The notes: a model not told the origin generated them from the sequence alone. DNA of 54,756 bases from an uncultured Pelagibacteraceae bacterium (GCA_902635795.1 CACPPH010000004.1:1-54756), one strand, 5' to 3'; counted from the stretch's first letter, positions 27,092-37,678 are shown. Numbers and translations: made by a program.

Positions 27092-30000
27092 TAACCCGCT
27101 TTCTTCACATACGCTTTTAAACTAATTGGATTATCTAATTTGTCTAGCATTTCGATTGGGCATACTTGTTTGAAATTTTTTAAATTAGTCTCAAAATTAT
27201 CTAATATCTTTTTTGCCTTTTTGGAATTAGTGCTTAATTGGAAATTCTTAATATTTTCTTTTAGAAAATTTTTCCAATAGTCAGTTTCAACTGATTGCCA
27301 AATGATAGATGCAGGATTAGCAAAATTTTCAAAATTATTTTTTTCATCGTATACAAATGCCATACCACCTGTCATTCCAGCTCCAAAATTGTCTCCAACA
27401 GATCCTAAAATAATTGCAGTCCCGCCAGTCATATACTCACATCCGTGGGCGCCACAGCCTTCAACTACTGCAAAACTTCCAGAATTTCTTACTGCAAATC
27501 TCTCACCAGCTTGACCAGAAGCATAGAGTTTTCCTGATGTGGCACCATACAGAACTGTATTACCAATAATAGTATTTTGGTCTGAAATCAAATCACTTTT
27601 TTGAGATGGCTTTACAATTATTTTTCCCCCAGACAATCCTTTGCCAACATAATCATTACAGTCACCCTCAACTGTTAAGGTAATTCCTTTTGTCAGAAAT
27701 GCGCCTAGTGACTGTCCAGCAGACCCGATCAAGTTGATATTTATAGTTTCATCGTTAAGTTTGTTATTTCCATATTTTTTATAAATGTGATGTGAAAGCC
27801 TCGTTCCAACAGATCTGAATGTGTTCTCTATTTCGTATTCAAAACTATTTTTATCTGAAGAATTAATTTTGTCTTTGATATCACTCCAAATTTTTTCATC
27901 CAAAGTTTCTGGAACTCTATTTATATGATTATCTTTACAATATCTCAAATTCTCCCCTGGATCAGCTTGAACTAATAATGGATTTAAATCTAAATCATCT
28001 AAATTCGATGCGCCTTTATTAACTTGAGTTAATAAATCTGTCCGACCAATTATTTCATTTACAGATTTAAAACCTAAAGAAGCTAAAATTTCTCTTACTT
28101 CTAACGCAACAAATTTAAACAAATTCACAACTTTTTCTGGTGTGCCCGTAAATTTTTCTCGTAACGAAATATCTTGACTGCATACTCCAACTGGACATGT
28201 ATTTGAATGACACTGTCTTACCATGATACATCCCATTGCTACTAAAGAGGATGTACCCATACCATATTCTTCAGCTCCCATCATTGCAGCTATCACAACA
28301 TCTCTACCAGTTTTTAGTCCTCCATCGGTTCTGAGAGTTATATTATGTCTTAAATTATTAAGCGTTAAAATTTGGTTTGCCTCTGTTAATCCCATCTCCC
28401 AAGGTATCCCAGCATATTTTATGCTTGTTTGAGGACTTGCCCCAGTACCTCCAGAATGACCAGAAATTAATATTATATCCGCTTTAGCTTTTGCTACTCC
28501 AGCTGCAATGGTTCCTATCCCTGTTGACGCAACAAGCTTTACTCCTACTCTTGCCTTAGGATTTATTTGTTTTAAATCGTAAATCAACTGAGCTAAATCC
28601 TCAATAGAGTATATGTCGTGATGAGGAGGAGGTGAAATTAAAGTTACCCCAGGAGTCGAGTGTCTTAGTCTTGCTATTTCATCTGTCACTTTGAAGCCTG
28701 GAAGTTGACCGCCCTCTCCCGGTTTTGCTCCCTGGGCGATCTTTATCTCTATTTCATTTGCATTATTTAAATAATCTACTGTCACTCCAAATCTAGCTGA
28801 AGCTATCTGTTTCACTCTTGAGTTAGCACTGTCTCCATTAGGTAAAATTTTAAATCTTTTTGCATCTTCACCACCTTCACCACTACACGAGGCTCCTTTT
28901 ATTCTATTCATACCAGTTGCTAAAGTTTCGTGAGCTTCAGCAGACAAAGCTCCGTGAGACATACTGCCACTTCCAAATCTTTTAAGAATATTTTCAATTG
29001 GCTCAACCTCGCTAATATCTACAGCTTTTTTGGTTTTTTTAAATTCAATTAAATCTCTTAAATTAATTGGTGGTAAACTATGAATACCTTGAGAATATTT
29101 TTTGTACTGTTCATATGAGCCTGACCCAACAGCATTCTGAAGTAAGTGAATTAATCTTCCTTGATATTGATGATCCTCCCCACTTTTCCTGTATCTGTAA
29201 AGACCTCCAATAGGTAACGTGAAGATATTTTTTGCGTTAAACTTATTATGAAGCTGTTTGATTTTTTTCTCAATTCCAATGATCCCAATGCCTGAAATTC
29301 TTGAAGACATTCCTGGAAAATAGTCTGAAACAATAGCTCTACTTAATCCAACGGCCTCAAAATTACACCCTCCTCTATATGAGCTTATTACAGATATTCC
29401 CATCTTAGACATTATTTTTAACAAACCTGCATCTATTGATTTCTTAAATTTCACTACACAACTCTCAAAGTCAGATTTTCCAAACAATTTTTTTTCAAAT
29501 CTCTGGTAGATACTATCAATTGCTAAATATGGATTTACAGTCGTTGCACCTACACCAATTAATATTGCAAAAGAATGGGTGTCAAGCGCATCAGAGCACT
29601 CAACGTTTAAAGAGCAATAACCACGTAAACCAAGTTTAACTAAGTGAGAGTGAACAGCTCCTACAATCAAAATACTTGGAATGCTAGCTTTTTGGTCTGT
29701 AATATTTCTATCAGATAAAATTAAACAAGTGCTTCCTTCTCTTACCGAAGTTTCTGCTTCTTCTCTAATCGCTTCAATTCTTTCTTTCAAAGATGAAGAA
29801 ATTTCAAAAGTACAGTCAATTACTTTTGTTTTTTTTGAGAAAAATTTTTTAAATTTTTTAAACTGTGAATTTGTGATTATAGGACTATCTAAAACGTAAA
29901 TATTTTCTTCAGTTAAGTTATCAAAATCTAGGATATTCCCCAGATTTCCAAATCTAGTTTTTAAACTCATTACTTTATTTTCTCTTAAAGAATCAATAGG

Positions 30001-31587
30001 TGGGTTAGTAACTTGGCTAAAATTTTGCCTAAAATAATGAGACACAGGCCTATAATGGCTGGATAATACAGCAACAGGAGTATCGTCTCCCATTGAGCCT
30101 GAGGCTTCTTTACCTTCTTCAGCCATGGGATGCAAGATTAACTCTAGATCTTCTACACTCAAACCTGATAAATATTGTCTCTTTCTGAGTGCATCCCCTG
30201 TATAGTTAGGCTTTTCATTTTCACCTGAAATTTTTTTATCTAAATCAATAATTTGTTTACTATATTTTTTGTAATCTTTTGCTAATAAATCTTTTATTTC
30301 TTTATCTTTAAATAATTTACCTTTTTTTAAATCAATAGCTATTATCTGGCCGGGCCCTAGTTTACCTTTCTCAATAATTTTTTCCTCTGGAATTTTTATC
30401 ATTCCCGTTTCCGAACCCGCAAAAAATAAATCATCAGAGGTTATACTGTACCTTAATGGCCTCAAACCGTTTCGATCTGAGGATGCTAAGACCCACTTTG
30501 CATCTGTGGCACAAATTGCAGCTGGACCATCCCATGGTTCAATGGTGCTATTCAAAAAATTGAATAAATCTTGGTGGTTTTTTGGAACAGTTTTACTTCT
30601 TTTTGACCAAGCATCGGGTATCATCATTAATTTGATTAAGGGGGCTAACTTACCTGAATGCACTAGTAGTTCAAAAACATTGTCCAGAGCGCCGGAGTCT
30701 GATGAACTTCTTATCACCGGTTTAAGATCTTTTACGTTTTTAAACAAAGAACTTGACATATCTTGTTCATGAATTTTCATCCAGTTAATGTTACCTTTTA
30801 AAGTATTAATTTCTCCGTTGTGAGCTAATGTTCTGAAAGGCTGAGCTAGATCCCAGCTTGGAAAGGTATTTGTTGAATACCTTTGATGAAAAACTGCAAA
30901 TCTCGAAGTTAATTTTTCATCGTTTAAATCAGTATAAAACTCAGACAACATTTCTGCCAGAAACATGCCTTTGTATACAATTGACCTTGAGCTGAAAGAG
31001 CAAATGTAAAATTCTTTTAATTGACTGTCTCTAGCTATCTTTTCAATTTTTTTTCTAGTTTCAAACAAATCCCTTTCAAGATCATTTGTTTTCAAATTTT
31101 CATTTTTTTTGAACATAACCTGGGCTATTTCAGGACGGCTTTGTTCAGCAGTTTTTCCAAGCACTTTAGGGTTAATTGGAACTTGCCTCCATCCATAAAT
31201 GTAATAATTAGCTTTAAGCAATGCTGACTCGATAATTTCTCTGCATTTTTCTTGATCCGAATAATCTGTCCTTGGAAGAAAGACCATGCCAACACAAATC
31301 CTTTTTTGTTCATCTAGTGTGTGGCCTGTATTTAAAATTTTTTCTTTGAAAAAATCAGGAGCAATCTCAATTTGAATTCCTGCTCCATCTCCAGATTTGC
31401 CATCTGCATCCACTGCTCCTCTGTGCCAAATAGCTTTTAAAGCTTCAATTCCATATTCAACTACTTTTCTTGTTTTTTTTCCATTAGTAGATGCGATTAA
31501 ACCTACACCACATGCATCGTGTTCCATCTCGTTTTTGTAGTTATGTGTCTTTTCTAAAAGTAATTTATTTTTTTTGTAATTATTCAT
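27091..31587 (-). CDS. gltB: Glutamate synthase (NADPH) large subunit
   Basis: A full-length 1498-residue protein that makes glutamate from glutamine and 2-oxoglutarate. The N-terminal amidotransferase begins at Cys26 in HDACGVGL, which becomes the nucleophile after removal of a propeptide. The central domain and FMN-binding domain follow; the FMN/3Fe-4S region has QCHSNTCPVGVC near residue 1130. The C-terminal GXGXG beta-helix domain (TGGTAIILGSVG) is present. It is 0 bp from gltD and couples to the downstream SDR-like gene. It is the main nitrogen-assimilation enzyme visible in the window. Confidence 0.97.
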   Translation of the reverse strand: MNNYKKNKLLLEKTHNYKNEMEHDACGVGLIASTNGKKTRKVVEYGIEALKAIWHRGAVDADGKSGDGAGIQIEIAPDFFKEKILNTGHTLDEQKRICVGMVFLPRTDYSDQEKCREIIESALLKANYYIYGWRQVPINPKVLGKTAEQSRPEIAQVMFKKNENLKTNDLERDLFETRKKIEKIARDSQLKEFYICSFSSRSIVYKGMFLAEMLSEFYTDLNDEKLTSRFAVFHQRYSTNTFPSWDLAQPFRTLAHNGEINTLKGNINWMKIHEQDMSSSLFKNVKDLKPVIRSSSDSGALDNVFELLVHSGKLAPLIKLMMIPDAWSKRSKTVPKNHQDLFNFLNSTIEPWDGPAAICATDAKWVLASSDRNGLRPLRYSITSDDLFFAGSETGMIKIPEEKIIEKGKLGPGQIIAIDLKKGKLFKDKEIKDLLAKDYKKYSKQIIDLDKKISGENEKPNYTGDALRKRQYLSGLSVEDLELILHPMAEEGKEASGSMGDDTPVAVLSSHYRPVSHYFRQNFSQVTNPPIDSLRENKVMSLKTRFGNLGNILDFDNLTEENIYVLDSPIITNSQFKKFKKFFSKKTKVIDCTFEISSSLKERIEAIREEAETSVREGSTCLILSDRNITDQKASIPSILIVGAVHSHLVKLGLRGYCSLNVECSDALDTHSFAILIGVGATTVNPYLAIDSIYQRFEKKLFGKSDFESCVVKFKKSIDAGLLKIMSKMGISVISSYRGGCNFEAVGLSRAIVSDYFPGMSSRISGIGIIGIEKKIKQLHNKFNAKNIFTLPIGGLYRYRKSGEDHQYQGRLIHLLQNAVGSGSYEQYKKYSQGIHSLPPINLRDLIEFKKTKKAVDISEVEPIENILKRFGSGSMSHGALSAEAHETLATGMNRIKGASCSGEGGEDAKRFKILPNGDSANSRVKQIASARFGVTVDYLNNANEIEIKIAQGAKPGEGGQLPGFKVTDEIARLRHSTPGVTLISPPPHHDIYSIEDLAQLIYDLKQINPKARVGVKLVASTGIGTIAAGVAKAKADIILISGHSGGTGASPQTSIKYAGIPWEMGLTEANQILTLNNLRHNITLRTDGGLKTGRDVVIAAMMGAEEYGMGTSSLVAMGCIMVRQCHSNTCPVGVCSQDISLREKFTGTPEKVVNLFKFVALEVREILASLGFKSVNEIIGRTDLLTQVNKGASNLDDLDLNPLLVQADPGENLRYCKDNHINRVPETLDEKIWSDIKDKINSSDKNSFEYEIENTFRSVGTRLSHHIYKKYGNNKLNDETININLIGSAGQSLGAFLTKGITLTVEGDCNDYVGKGLSGGKIIVKPSQKSDLISDQNTIIGNTVLYGATSGKLYASGQAGERFAVRNSGSFAVVEGCGAHGCEYMTGGTAIILGSVGDNFGAGMTGGMAFVYDEKNNFENFANPASIIWQSVETDYWKNFLKENIKNFQLSTNSKKAKKILDNFETNLKNFKQVCPIEMLDKLDNPISLKAYVKKAG

Positions 31588-33033
31588 CTAAGCTGCTTCT
31601 ACAGTTTTATTTTTACTAATTTTAGACTTTAAATATTTTTCAATTTGACTTGCAGCATCTCTACCGTCTCTTATAGCCCATACTACCAGCGAAGCACCCC
31701 TTACAATATCACCAGCTGCAAAGACCCCCTCTAAATTTGTTTGCATCGACTTTAGATCAATTTTTATTGTTCCCCATTTAGAAACAACTAAATCTTCTGC
31801 GTTAAATAATTTTGGTAAATTTTCTGGATCAAATCCTAACGATTTTATTACTAAATCGGCTTTAATTTTATATTCTGAACCAACTTCTATTTCAGGTCGT
31901 CTTCTGCCTGAAGTATCAGGATCACCCAATTTCATTTTATTTACTTCAACATACTCGACTTTTGATTTCCCAATAAAACTTTTTGGGCTTGTTAACCATA
32001 CAAATTCAACACCTTCCTCTATAGCGTTTCCAACCTCTCTAGCTGAACCAGGCATATTTTCTCTATCTCTTCTATAAAGACATTTCACTGATTTAGCTTT
32101 TTGTCTAACAGAAGTTCTAACGCAATCCATTGCGGTATCACCTCCACCAATCACGACTACATTTTTTCCTTCTGCATTAAGAGTACCGTTATCAAACAAT
32201 TTTACTATGTCACCTAACCCTTTTCTATTTGAGGCAGTTAAAAATTCCATGGCAGGAAAAATATTTTCTAAACTATGACCAGGTATATCTATTTCACGAG
32301 CTTTATAAACTCCTGTGGCTATTAATATTGCATCATGTTTTTCTTTAAGTTCATAAAGTGTTTTATCTTTACCAACTTCAAAATTTTGAACAAATTTTAT
32401 TCCGCTATCTTTTAAAAGCTTTGTTCGTCTTTCAACTACAAATTTTTCAAGTTTAAAATTTGGTATCCCATAAATTAAAAGTCCGCCAGGTCTATCGTAT
32501 CTATCGTAAATAGTAACTTGATATCCAGATTTTCTTAACTCCTCTGCGCAAGCCATTCCAGCTGGGCCAGCACCAATTATGCCGATAGTTTGTTTTAATT
32601 CCTTCTTTACTTTTATAGGCTTTACCCAACCTTTTTCCCATGCGGTATCATTAATATATTTTTCTACTGAACCTATTGTAACTGTTCCATGGCCAGATTG
32701 TTCGATTACACAATTTCCCTCACAAAGCCTGTCTTGTGGGCAAATTCTTCCACAAACTTCTGGCATATTGTTAGTGCTTTGCGAGATTTCATAAGCTTCT
32801 TTTAATCTACCTTCTGCGGTCAACTTAAGCCAATCGGGAATATTATTACTTAAAGGACAATGTATTTGACAAAAAGGAACCCCGCACTGAGAACATCGGC
32901 TTGATTGCTCCTTGGCTTTATCGGTTATAAACTCATTGTAAATTTCATTAAAATCACTTTTTCTTTGTGCAGTACCTCTTTTAATAGGAGTTTCCTGCTT
33001 TATATCTACAAATTGAAGCATCTTTTTATTCAT
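31588..33033 (-). CDS. gltD: Glutamate synthase (NADPH) small subunit
   Basis: A 481-residue flavoprotein that feeds electrons from NADPH to gltB. The N-terminal Fe-S part has CSQCGVPFCQIHCP near residue 46 and GRICPQDRLCEGNC near 95. The FAD motif GAGPAGMACAEELRKSGYQV is near 152, and the NADPH site GGGDTAMDCVRT near 296. It is the promoter-proximal gene; 166 bp separate it from the divergent uppP. The gap holds ATAGGTAAGTT in minus orientation (33090-33100). Confidence 0.97.
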   Translation of the reverse strand: MNKKMLQFVDIKQETPIKRGTAQRKSDFNEIYNEFITDKAKEQSSRCSQCGVPFCQIHCPLSNNIPDWLKLTAEGRLKEAYEISQSTNNMPEVCGRICPQDRLCEGNCVIEQSGHGTVTIGSVEKYINDTAWEKGWVKPIKVKKELKQTIGIIGAGPAGMACAEELRKSGYQVTIYDRYDRPGGLLIYGIPNFKLEKFVVERRTKLLKDSGIKFVQNFEVGKDKTLYELKEKHDAILIATGVYKAREIDIPGHSLENIFPAMEFLTASNRKGLGDIVKLFDNGTLNAEGKNVVVIGGGDTAMDCVRTSVRQKAKSVKCLYRRDRENMPGSAREVGNAIEEGVEFVWLTSPKSFIGKSKVEYVEVNKMKLGDPDTSGRRRPEIEVGSEYKIKADLVIKSLGFDPENLPKLFNAEDLVVSKWGTIKIDLKSMQTNLEGVFAAGDIVRGASLVVWAIRDGRDAASQIEKYLKSKISKNKTVEAA

Positions 33034-33199
33034 AAGCTCGTAAAAATAGTAAAAAAATTAAAAAATTTATACAAAAAAATGGTCAATATAACTTACCTAT
33101 TCTGAATAAATACCACAATTTTACTGTTATTTATTGCATAGCTGATATGCATTTTAGAATGACATCAAAAAAACATTCTTGAGTTTTAATTATTCAAAG

Positions 33200-33958
33200 A
33201 TGGTTGAAATATTTATTCTATCATTGATTCAAGGGGTCACTGAGTTTTTACCTGTAAGTTCTTCATCTCATTTAATTTTAATTTCTGAATTTATTAATTT
33301 TCAAAAACATAGTCTATCGATTGATGTTAGTCTTCATATTGGTTCTTTTATTGCCGTTATAACTTATTTTAATAGAGATATTTTAGATTTTGTTAAAAAT
33401 AAGGAATTATTAGTAAAAATAATTATTTCCTCGATACCGGTAATGTTAGCGGGATATTTTTTAATTCAAACGAATTTAATTTCAGAATTGAGAAGTATTA
33501 AAATAATTGGCTGGATGACAATAATTTTCGGAGTTTTGCTTTTTATCAGTGATAAGTTTAGATTAGATAAGAATATAGATAATAGTTTTAATTACAGATC
33601 TGCTTTAATAATAGGGTTTTTCCAAATTATGTCATTAATACCTGGGGTAAGTAGATCAGGTATAACAATCACTGCAGCTAGATTGCTCAATTTTAAACGA
33701 TATGATGCTGCAAAAATTTCTTTTCTACTATCCATCCCCACTTTAGGTGCAGTATCAGTTTTCGGATTAAAAGAAATAATTCAAACTAATAATTTAAGTT
33801 TTTCTATTTTAAATCTTTTTTCGATATTATTTTCTTTTTTTTTCTCATTAATAACAATTAAATTCTTTTTGAAATATATTGAAAGATTTAGTCTTAATTT
33901 ATTCGTAGCCTATAGAATAGCTTTGGGTTTATTCATCCTAGTTTTAAGCAGTCTATAG
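33200..33958 (+). CDS. uppP: Undecaprenyl-diphosphatase (BacA/UppP)
   Basis: I start it at ATG 33200 rather than the upstream TTG at 33179, because MVEIFILSLIQGVTEFLPVS matches the family N-terminus. The resulting 252-residue protein has about eight membrane segments. The catalytic motifs are QGVTEFLPVSSSSHL near residue 11 and PGVSRSG near 150. It removes a phosphate from undecaprenyl diphosphate, recycling the lipid carrier of peptidoglycan and O-antigen. It lies near an O-antigen ligase-like gene (34242), though a tRNA separates them. Confidence 0.93.
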   Translation: MVEIFILSLIQGVTEFLPVSSSSHLILISEFINFQKHSLSIDVSLHIGSFIAVITYFNRDILDFVKNKELLVKIIISSIPVMLAGYFLIQTNLISELRSIKIIGWMTIIFGVLLFISDKFRLDKNIDNSFNYRSALIIGFFQIMSLIPGVSRSGITITAARLLNFKRYDAAKISFLLSIPTLGAVSVFGLKEIIQTNNLSFSILNLFSILFSFFFSLITIKFFLKYIERFSLNLFVAYRIALGLFILVLSSL

Positions 33959-34048
33959 AATGAGAGTTAGTACAATTAAAATAGCTAATACTACGATGAA
34001 GAAGAAAATTACCGATTTTTGTAAAGATAAGTTGTATAAAAATTTCAT
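33953..34048 (-). CDS. Possible 31-aa membrane peptide
   Basis: A short leftward frame of 31 codons between uppP and tRNA-Arg begins MKFLYNLSLQKS and continues with a run of about 18 hydrophobic residues, ending in LTLIL. It overlaps the uppP 3' end by 6 bp. I see no Shine-Dalgarno sequence, and AT-rich DNA readily gives such frames, so it may not be a gene. Confidence 0.2.
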   Translation of the reverse strand: MKFLYNLSLQKSVIFFFIVVLAILIVLTLIL

Positions 34049-34091
34049 AATTTATTTTGACAATTAATAACGTGTATTTCAACAAAATAAT

Positions 34092-34168
34092 GGTGCGCCT
34101 GCTAGGATTTGAACCCAGAACCTCCTGGTCCGTAGCCAAGCGCTCTATCCAGTTGAGCTACAGGCGCA
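34092..34168 (-). tRNA. tRNA-Arg (anticodon ACG)
   Basis: A 77-base cloverleaf. The 5' strand GCGCCTG pairs with CAGGCGC, followed by A and encoded CCA at 34092. The anticodon stem is CTTGG/CCAGG and loop CTACGGA, giving ACG (read as ICG after deamination, for CGU/CGC/CGA). The T loop is TTCAAAT. Deaminase TadA is not in the window. Confidence 0.96.
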
Positions 34169-34241
34169 ATTTAAAATTATTTAAAACGTTTCACTATGAT
34201 TAGATTAATATATAATAAACACTACTTAATAAAAGCCTAAA

Positions 34242-35561
34242 ATGTTGGATCGTATAATTAATAACTCTAGTATAAGCAATTACTTTAATTTTTTAATTGC
34301 TTCAATACCTCTAAGTTTTATTGTTGGAAACACAATTATAAATATCAATTTGATATTGATAATACTGTCTACATTTTTGTTTTTTAAAAATTTTTTATTA
34401 AAGATACAATATTTTATTGTCGATAAATTACTTTTCATATTTTTTTTTCTAATTCTATTTAGTGCTATTAGCAATGATGTAAATTATTATCTTCATCATA
34501 AAGATTTTTCTGATTGGAAAGGTCCATACGAAACTACTTTAAAGTCTTTAGGGTTTTTTAGATTTTTAATCTTGTATTTATCAATTAGATATTTAATAGA
34601 AAATAAAATAATTAATTTAAAGTTCTTCTTTATTTCTTGTACAATACTTACTACGCTTGTCTGCTTGGATATTTTTTATCAATTGTATTTTGGTAAAGAT
34701 GTGTTTGGCTATGAAAGTATAGCTAGAAAATATCCTGGTCCTTTTGGAGATGAGCCTATAGCTGGTGGTTATATATTAAGATTTTCTTTATTTGCTCTTT
34801 TTTTATATCCAATTTATTTGTTAAATAAATCTTCGAAATTTTCCTATTTATTTCTTGCAATATTTTTAATTATTTATCCTGCTGCAATTTTAATTTCTGG
34901 AAATAGAATGCCTTTTTTGCTCTTCATACTTTTAATTTCATCGATTTTTATTTTTCAAAAAGATTTAAGAAAATTCTTTTTGTTATTCTGCTTGATGTTT
35001 TCCTTAGTTTTTTTATTAGCATTTAAATTTAATGATAAAGTAAAAGGTAATTTTCTAAATTTATTTTATCAAGTAAATGAGATGGTATCTGTCATTATCC
35101 CTGGAACTTCAAAAGAAAAAGAAGGAAAAGTTCAGGGTTTAGATACATACTTAGATCAATTTAAATCTTTTAAAGATACTTGGTTAATGAATAAATATAT
35201 TGGAGGTGGTATTAAAAATTTTAGATATAATTGTCATCTCGCAAAATCAACAATTAATAAAAAAAATTATATATGTAATATGCACCCGCATAATTACTAT
35301 CTGGAGATTCTGACCGAAACCGGAATAGCTGGGTTTTTACTAATTCTCTGTATATTTGTATTAAGCCTTTACAGCGTTATATCTAAAATTTCATTATCAA
35401 CATTAATTTTAAATTATCAGATTATTACTCCTTTTATTTTTTTATTCTTAATAGAAGTTTTTCCATTAAAAGGCACCGGGAGTTTTTTTACAACAGTTAA
35501 TGCTTCATATCTATTCTTAATCATGGGTATTATGATTGGCTTAGTTCGTAAACAAAATTAA
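34242..35561 (+). CDS. O-antigen ligase/polymerase-like membrane protein
   Basis: A 439-residue protein with about eleven to twelve membrane segments and one large exposed loop after the eighth or ninth segment (about residues 280-350). The loop ends in NMHPHNYYLEILTETGIAGF, the conserved His-containing region of the Wzy_C/WaaL superfamily. Such proteins attach or polymerise O-antigen on a lipid carrier in the inner membrane. Whether it is WaaL (ligase) or Wzy (polymerase) cannot be told. It agrees with the glycan genes elsewhere in the window. Confidence 0.82.
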   Translation: MLDRIINNSSISNYFNFLIASIPLSFIVGNTIININLILIILSTFLFFKNFLLKIQYFIVDKLLFIFFFLILFSAISNDVNYYLHHKDFSDWKGPYETTLKSLGFFRFLILYLSIRYLIENKIINLKFFFISCTILTTLVCLDIFYQLYFGKDVFGYESIARKYPGPFGDEPIAGGYILRFSLFALFLYPIYLLNKSSKFSYLFLAIFLIIYPAAILISGNRMPFLLFILLISSIFIFQKDLRKFFLLFCLMFSLVFLLAFKFNDKVKGNFLNLFYQVNEMVSVIIPGTSKEKEGKVQGLDTYLDQFKSFKDTWLMNKYIGGGIKNFRYNCHLAKSTINKKNYICNMHPHNYYLEILTETGIAGFLLILCIFVLSLYSVISKISLSTLILNYQIITPFIFLFLIEVFPLKGTGSFFTTVNASYLFLIMGIMIGLVRKQN

Positions 35562-35597
35562 ATTGAAAATTAAAAATAAAGATATAAATTCATCAGA

Positions 35598-36770
35598 ATG
35601 AAAAATGTTTACATTGTAGGAGCTGCTAGAACTGCCGTAGGTTCCATAGGAAAATCTTTAAAAAATATAAGCGCTGAAGACTTGGGATCATCAGTCATTT
35701 CTGATGTTTTAAAAAGATCAAAGATAACTAGTAATGATGTTGATGAAGTTATTATGGGTCAGGTTTTAACTGGTGGTTCTGGTCAAAATCCAGCAAGGCA
35801 AGCCTCGATGAAGTCAGGCATACCTAAAGAAAAACCAGCATTTATAGTCAATCAAGTTTGTGGCTCAGGTATAAGATCTGTTGCCTCAGCTTTTCAAAGT
35901 ATCAGAGCTGACGATTCAAAGATAGTGATAGCTGGAGGTCAAGAAAGTATGTCTTTGGCGCCACATGCTATTCACTTAAGAGATGGAAAAAAATTGGGAG
36001 ATACTGAGCTTGTAGACACAATGATTAAAGATGGTTTATGGGACGCCTTCAACGGGTATCATATGGGTATTACAGCAGAAAATGTAGCTGAAAAGTTTCA
36101 GGTCACTAGAGATCAACAAGACAAGTTTGCTTTAAACTCTCAAAATAAAGCTTTAAAAGCACAAAAAGAAAATAAATTTCTTGACGAAATTATCAAATTT
36201 AAAATCAAATCAAACAAAGCTGAGGTAGATTTTTACAAAGACGAACATCCTAGGGAAGGAATAAATTTATCTGCTTTATCTAGATTAAAACCTGCTTTTA
36301 AAAAGGATGGTACTGTCACAGCAGGAAATGCATCAGGAATAAATGACGGTGCTGCTGCTGTTGCAGTGATGTCAAGTGAAGAGGCAGATAAAAGAGGTAT
36401 TGAAAAATTAGTCTCTATAAAGTCATGGGCAAGTTGTGGAGTTGATCCAGCTTTAATGGGAACTGGACCTATTCCTTCTTCCAAAAAAGCTATGGATTTA
36501 GCAGGCTGGTCTGTAAAAGATATAGATCTTTTTGAAATAAATGAGGCGTTTGCTGCGCAAAGCTTAGCGGTTCTAAAAACCCTTTCAATTCCAGAAGAGA
36601 AAGTAAATGTGAATGGTGGAGCTATAGCTATAGGTCACCCAATTGGCGCATCGGGCACAAGAATACTCGTTACATTAATTCATGAAATGATCAAAAGAGA
36701 TGTTAAAAAGGGATTAGCGACTCTTTGTATTGGTGGTGGTATGGGTATTGCAATGTGTGTTGAAAGATAG
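35598..36770 (+). CDS. Acetyl-CoA C-acetyltransferase (thiolase)
   Basis: A 390-residue biosynthetic-type thiolase that interconverts two acetyl-CoA and acetoacetyl-CoA. The acyl-enzyme Cys88 is in NQVCGSGIRSV, the His in GHPIGASGTR near residue 346, and the second Cys in LCIGGGMG near 375. Length and motifs match PhaA/AtoB. It lies 14 bp before a histone-deacetylase-like gene, and acetoacetyl-CoA synthetase lies opposite at 37779-39707. The trio suggests use of acetoacetate or ketone-body carbon. Confidence 0.94.
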   Translation: MKNVYIVGAARTAVGSIGKSLKNISAEDLGSSVISDVLKRSKITSNDVDEVIMGQVLTGGSGQNPARQASMKSGIPKEKPAFIVNQVCGSGIRSVASAFQSIRADDSKIVIAGGQESMSLAPHAIHLRDGKKLGDTELVDTMIKDGLWDAFNGYHMGITAENVAEKFQVTRDQQDKFALNSQNKALKAQKENKFLDEIIKFKIKSNKAEVDFYKDEHPREGINLSALSRLKPAFKKDGTVTAGNASGINDGAAAVAVMSSEEADKRGIEKLVSIKSWASCGVDPALMGTGPIPSSKKAMDLAGWSVKDIDLFEINEAFAAQSLAVLKTLSIPEEKVNVNGGAIAIGHPIGASGTRILVTLIHEMIKRDVKKGLATLCIGGGMGIAMCVER

Positions 36771-36784
36771 AATATCATCTTTCC

Positions 36785-37678
36785 ATGGAATTACCCGTAG
36801 TAAATCATCCTGATTATGTTGCAAAAATAAACGACGATAACAAATTTCCCATTAAAAAATTCGGTGCCTTAGCAAATCATCTTTTAGAGAGTAAAGTGGT
36901 CCGAAAATTTCATATTCCTAAAGAATGCTCAATAGAGACGATGAAATCTTCTCATTCCTTAAAATATATAAATGATATTAAAAATAAGACTCTTGATATT
37001 AAAGCACAGAAAAGAATTGGATTTCCAATTAATGATAGTGTTGTGAGAAGATCTTTTGTGGCTACTGGAGGTACAGTGCTAGCTAGTAATCTTGCTCTTG
37101 ATTCAAAGCTTGCTTGTAATACTGCTGGGGGCAGTCATCATGCTACGTTTGATTACGGGGCAGGATACTGTGTCTTTAATGATACTGCTGTTGCAGCTAA
37201 TTATTTAAAAAACAAAGGTTATGCAAAAAAAATCTTGATATTAGATTTGGATGTACATCAAGGAAATGGAAATTCGGAAATATTTCAAAACGATAAAGAT
37301 GTTTTAACTTTTAGTATGCATTGTGCTTCAAATTACCCTGCAAAGAAATCTAAAAGCGATATAGATATAGAGCTTCGCGATAATATGGAAGATAATGAAT
37401 ACTTAAATATTTTAAATAAAAATCTAAAGGAGCTAAATAACAATTCTTATGATTTTGTATTCTATGTTGCAGGAGTTGATATTCATTATGAGGATAGATT
37501 AGGTAAACTTAAAATTACAGACAATGGTATCAATAAAAGAGATCAAATAGTTATTGAAAACTTTTATTCAAAAAAAATTCCTTTATGTGGTGTGCTTGGT
37601 GGTGGTTACAATAAAAGCTTTGAAAAACTTATAGAGCTTCACTCGATGTTACACAAAAACTGTGCAAGCTACTTTTGA
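36785..37678 (+). CDS. Histone deacetylase-family zinc hydrolase
   Basis: A 297-residue member of the arginase/deacetylase fold. Metal and catalytic residues can be seen: GGSHHATFDYGAG near residue 116 (paired His), LDLDVHQGNGN near 153 (Asp, His), and AGVDIHYEDRLG near 231 (Asp). GVLGGGY near 280 is the terminal catalytic loop. In bacteria this family includes acetylpolyamine amidohydrolases and acetoin-utilisation AcuC; the natural substrate here is unknown. It is 14 bp after a thiolase, so its job may relate to acyl or acetyl metabolism. Confidence 0.88.
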   Translation: MELPVVNHPDYVAKINDDNKFPIKKFGALANHLLESKVVRKFHIPKECSIETMKSSHSLKYINDIKNKTLDIKAQKRIGFPINDSVVRRSFVATGGTVLASNLALDSKLACNTAGGSHHATFDYGAGYCVFNDTAVAANYLKNKGYAKKILILDLDVHQGNGNSEIFQNDKDVLTFSMHCASNYPAKKSKSDIDIELRDNMEDNEYLNILNKNLKELNNNSYDFVFYVAGVDIHYEDRLGKLKITDNGINKRDQIVIENFYSKKIPLCGVLGGGYNKSFEKLIELHSMLHKNCASYF

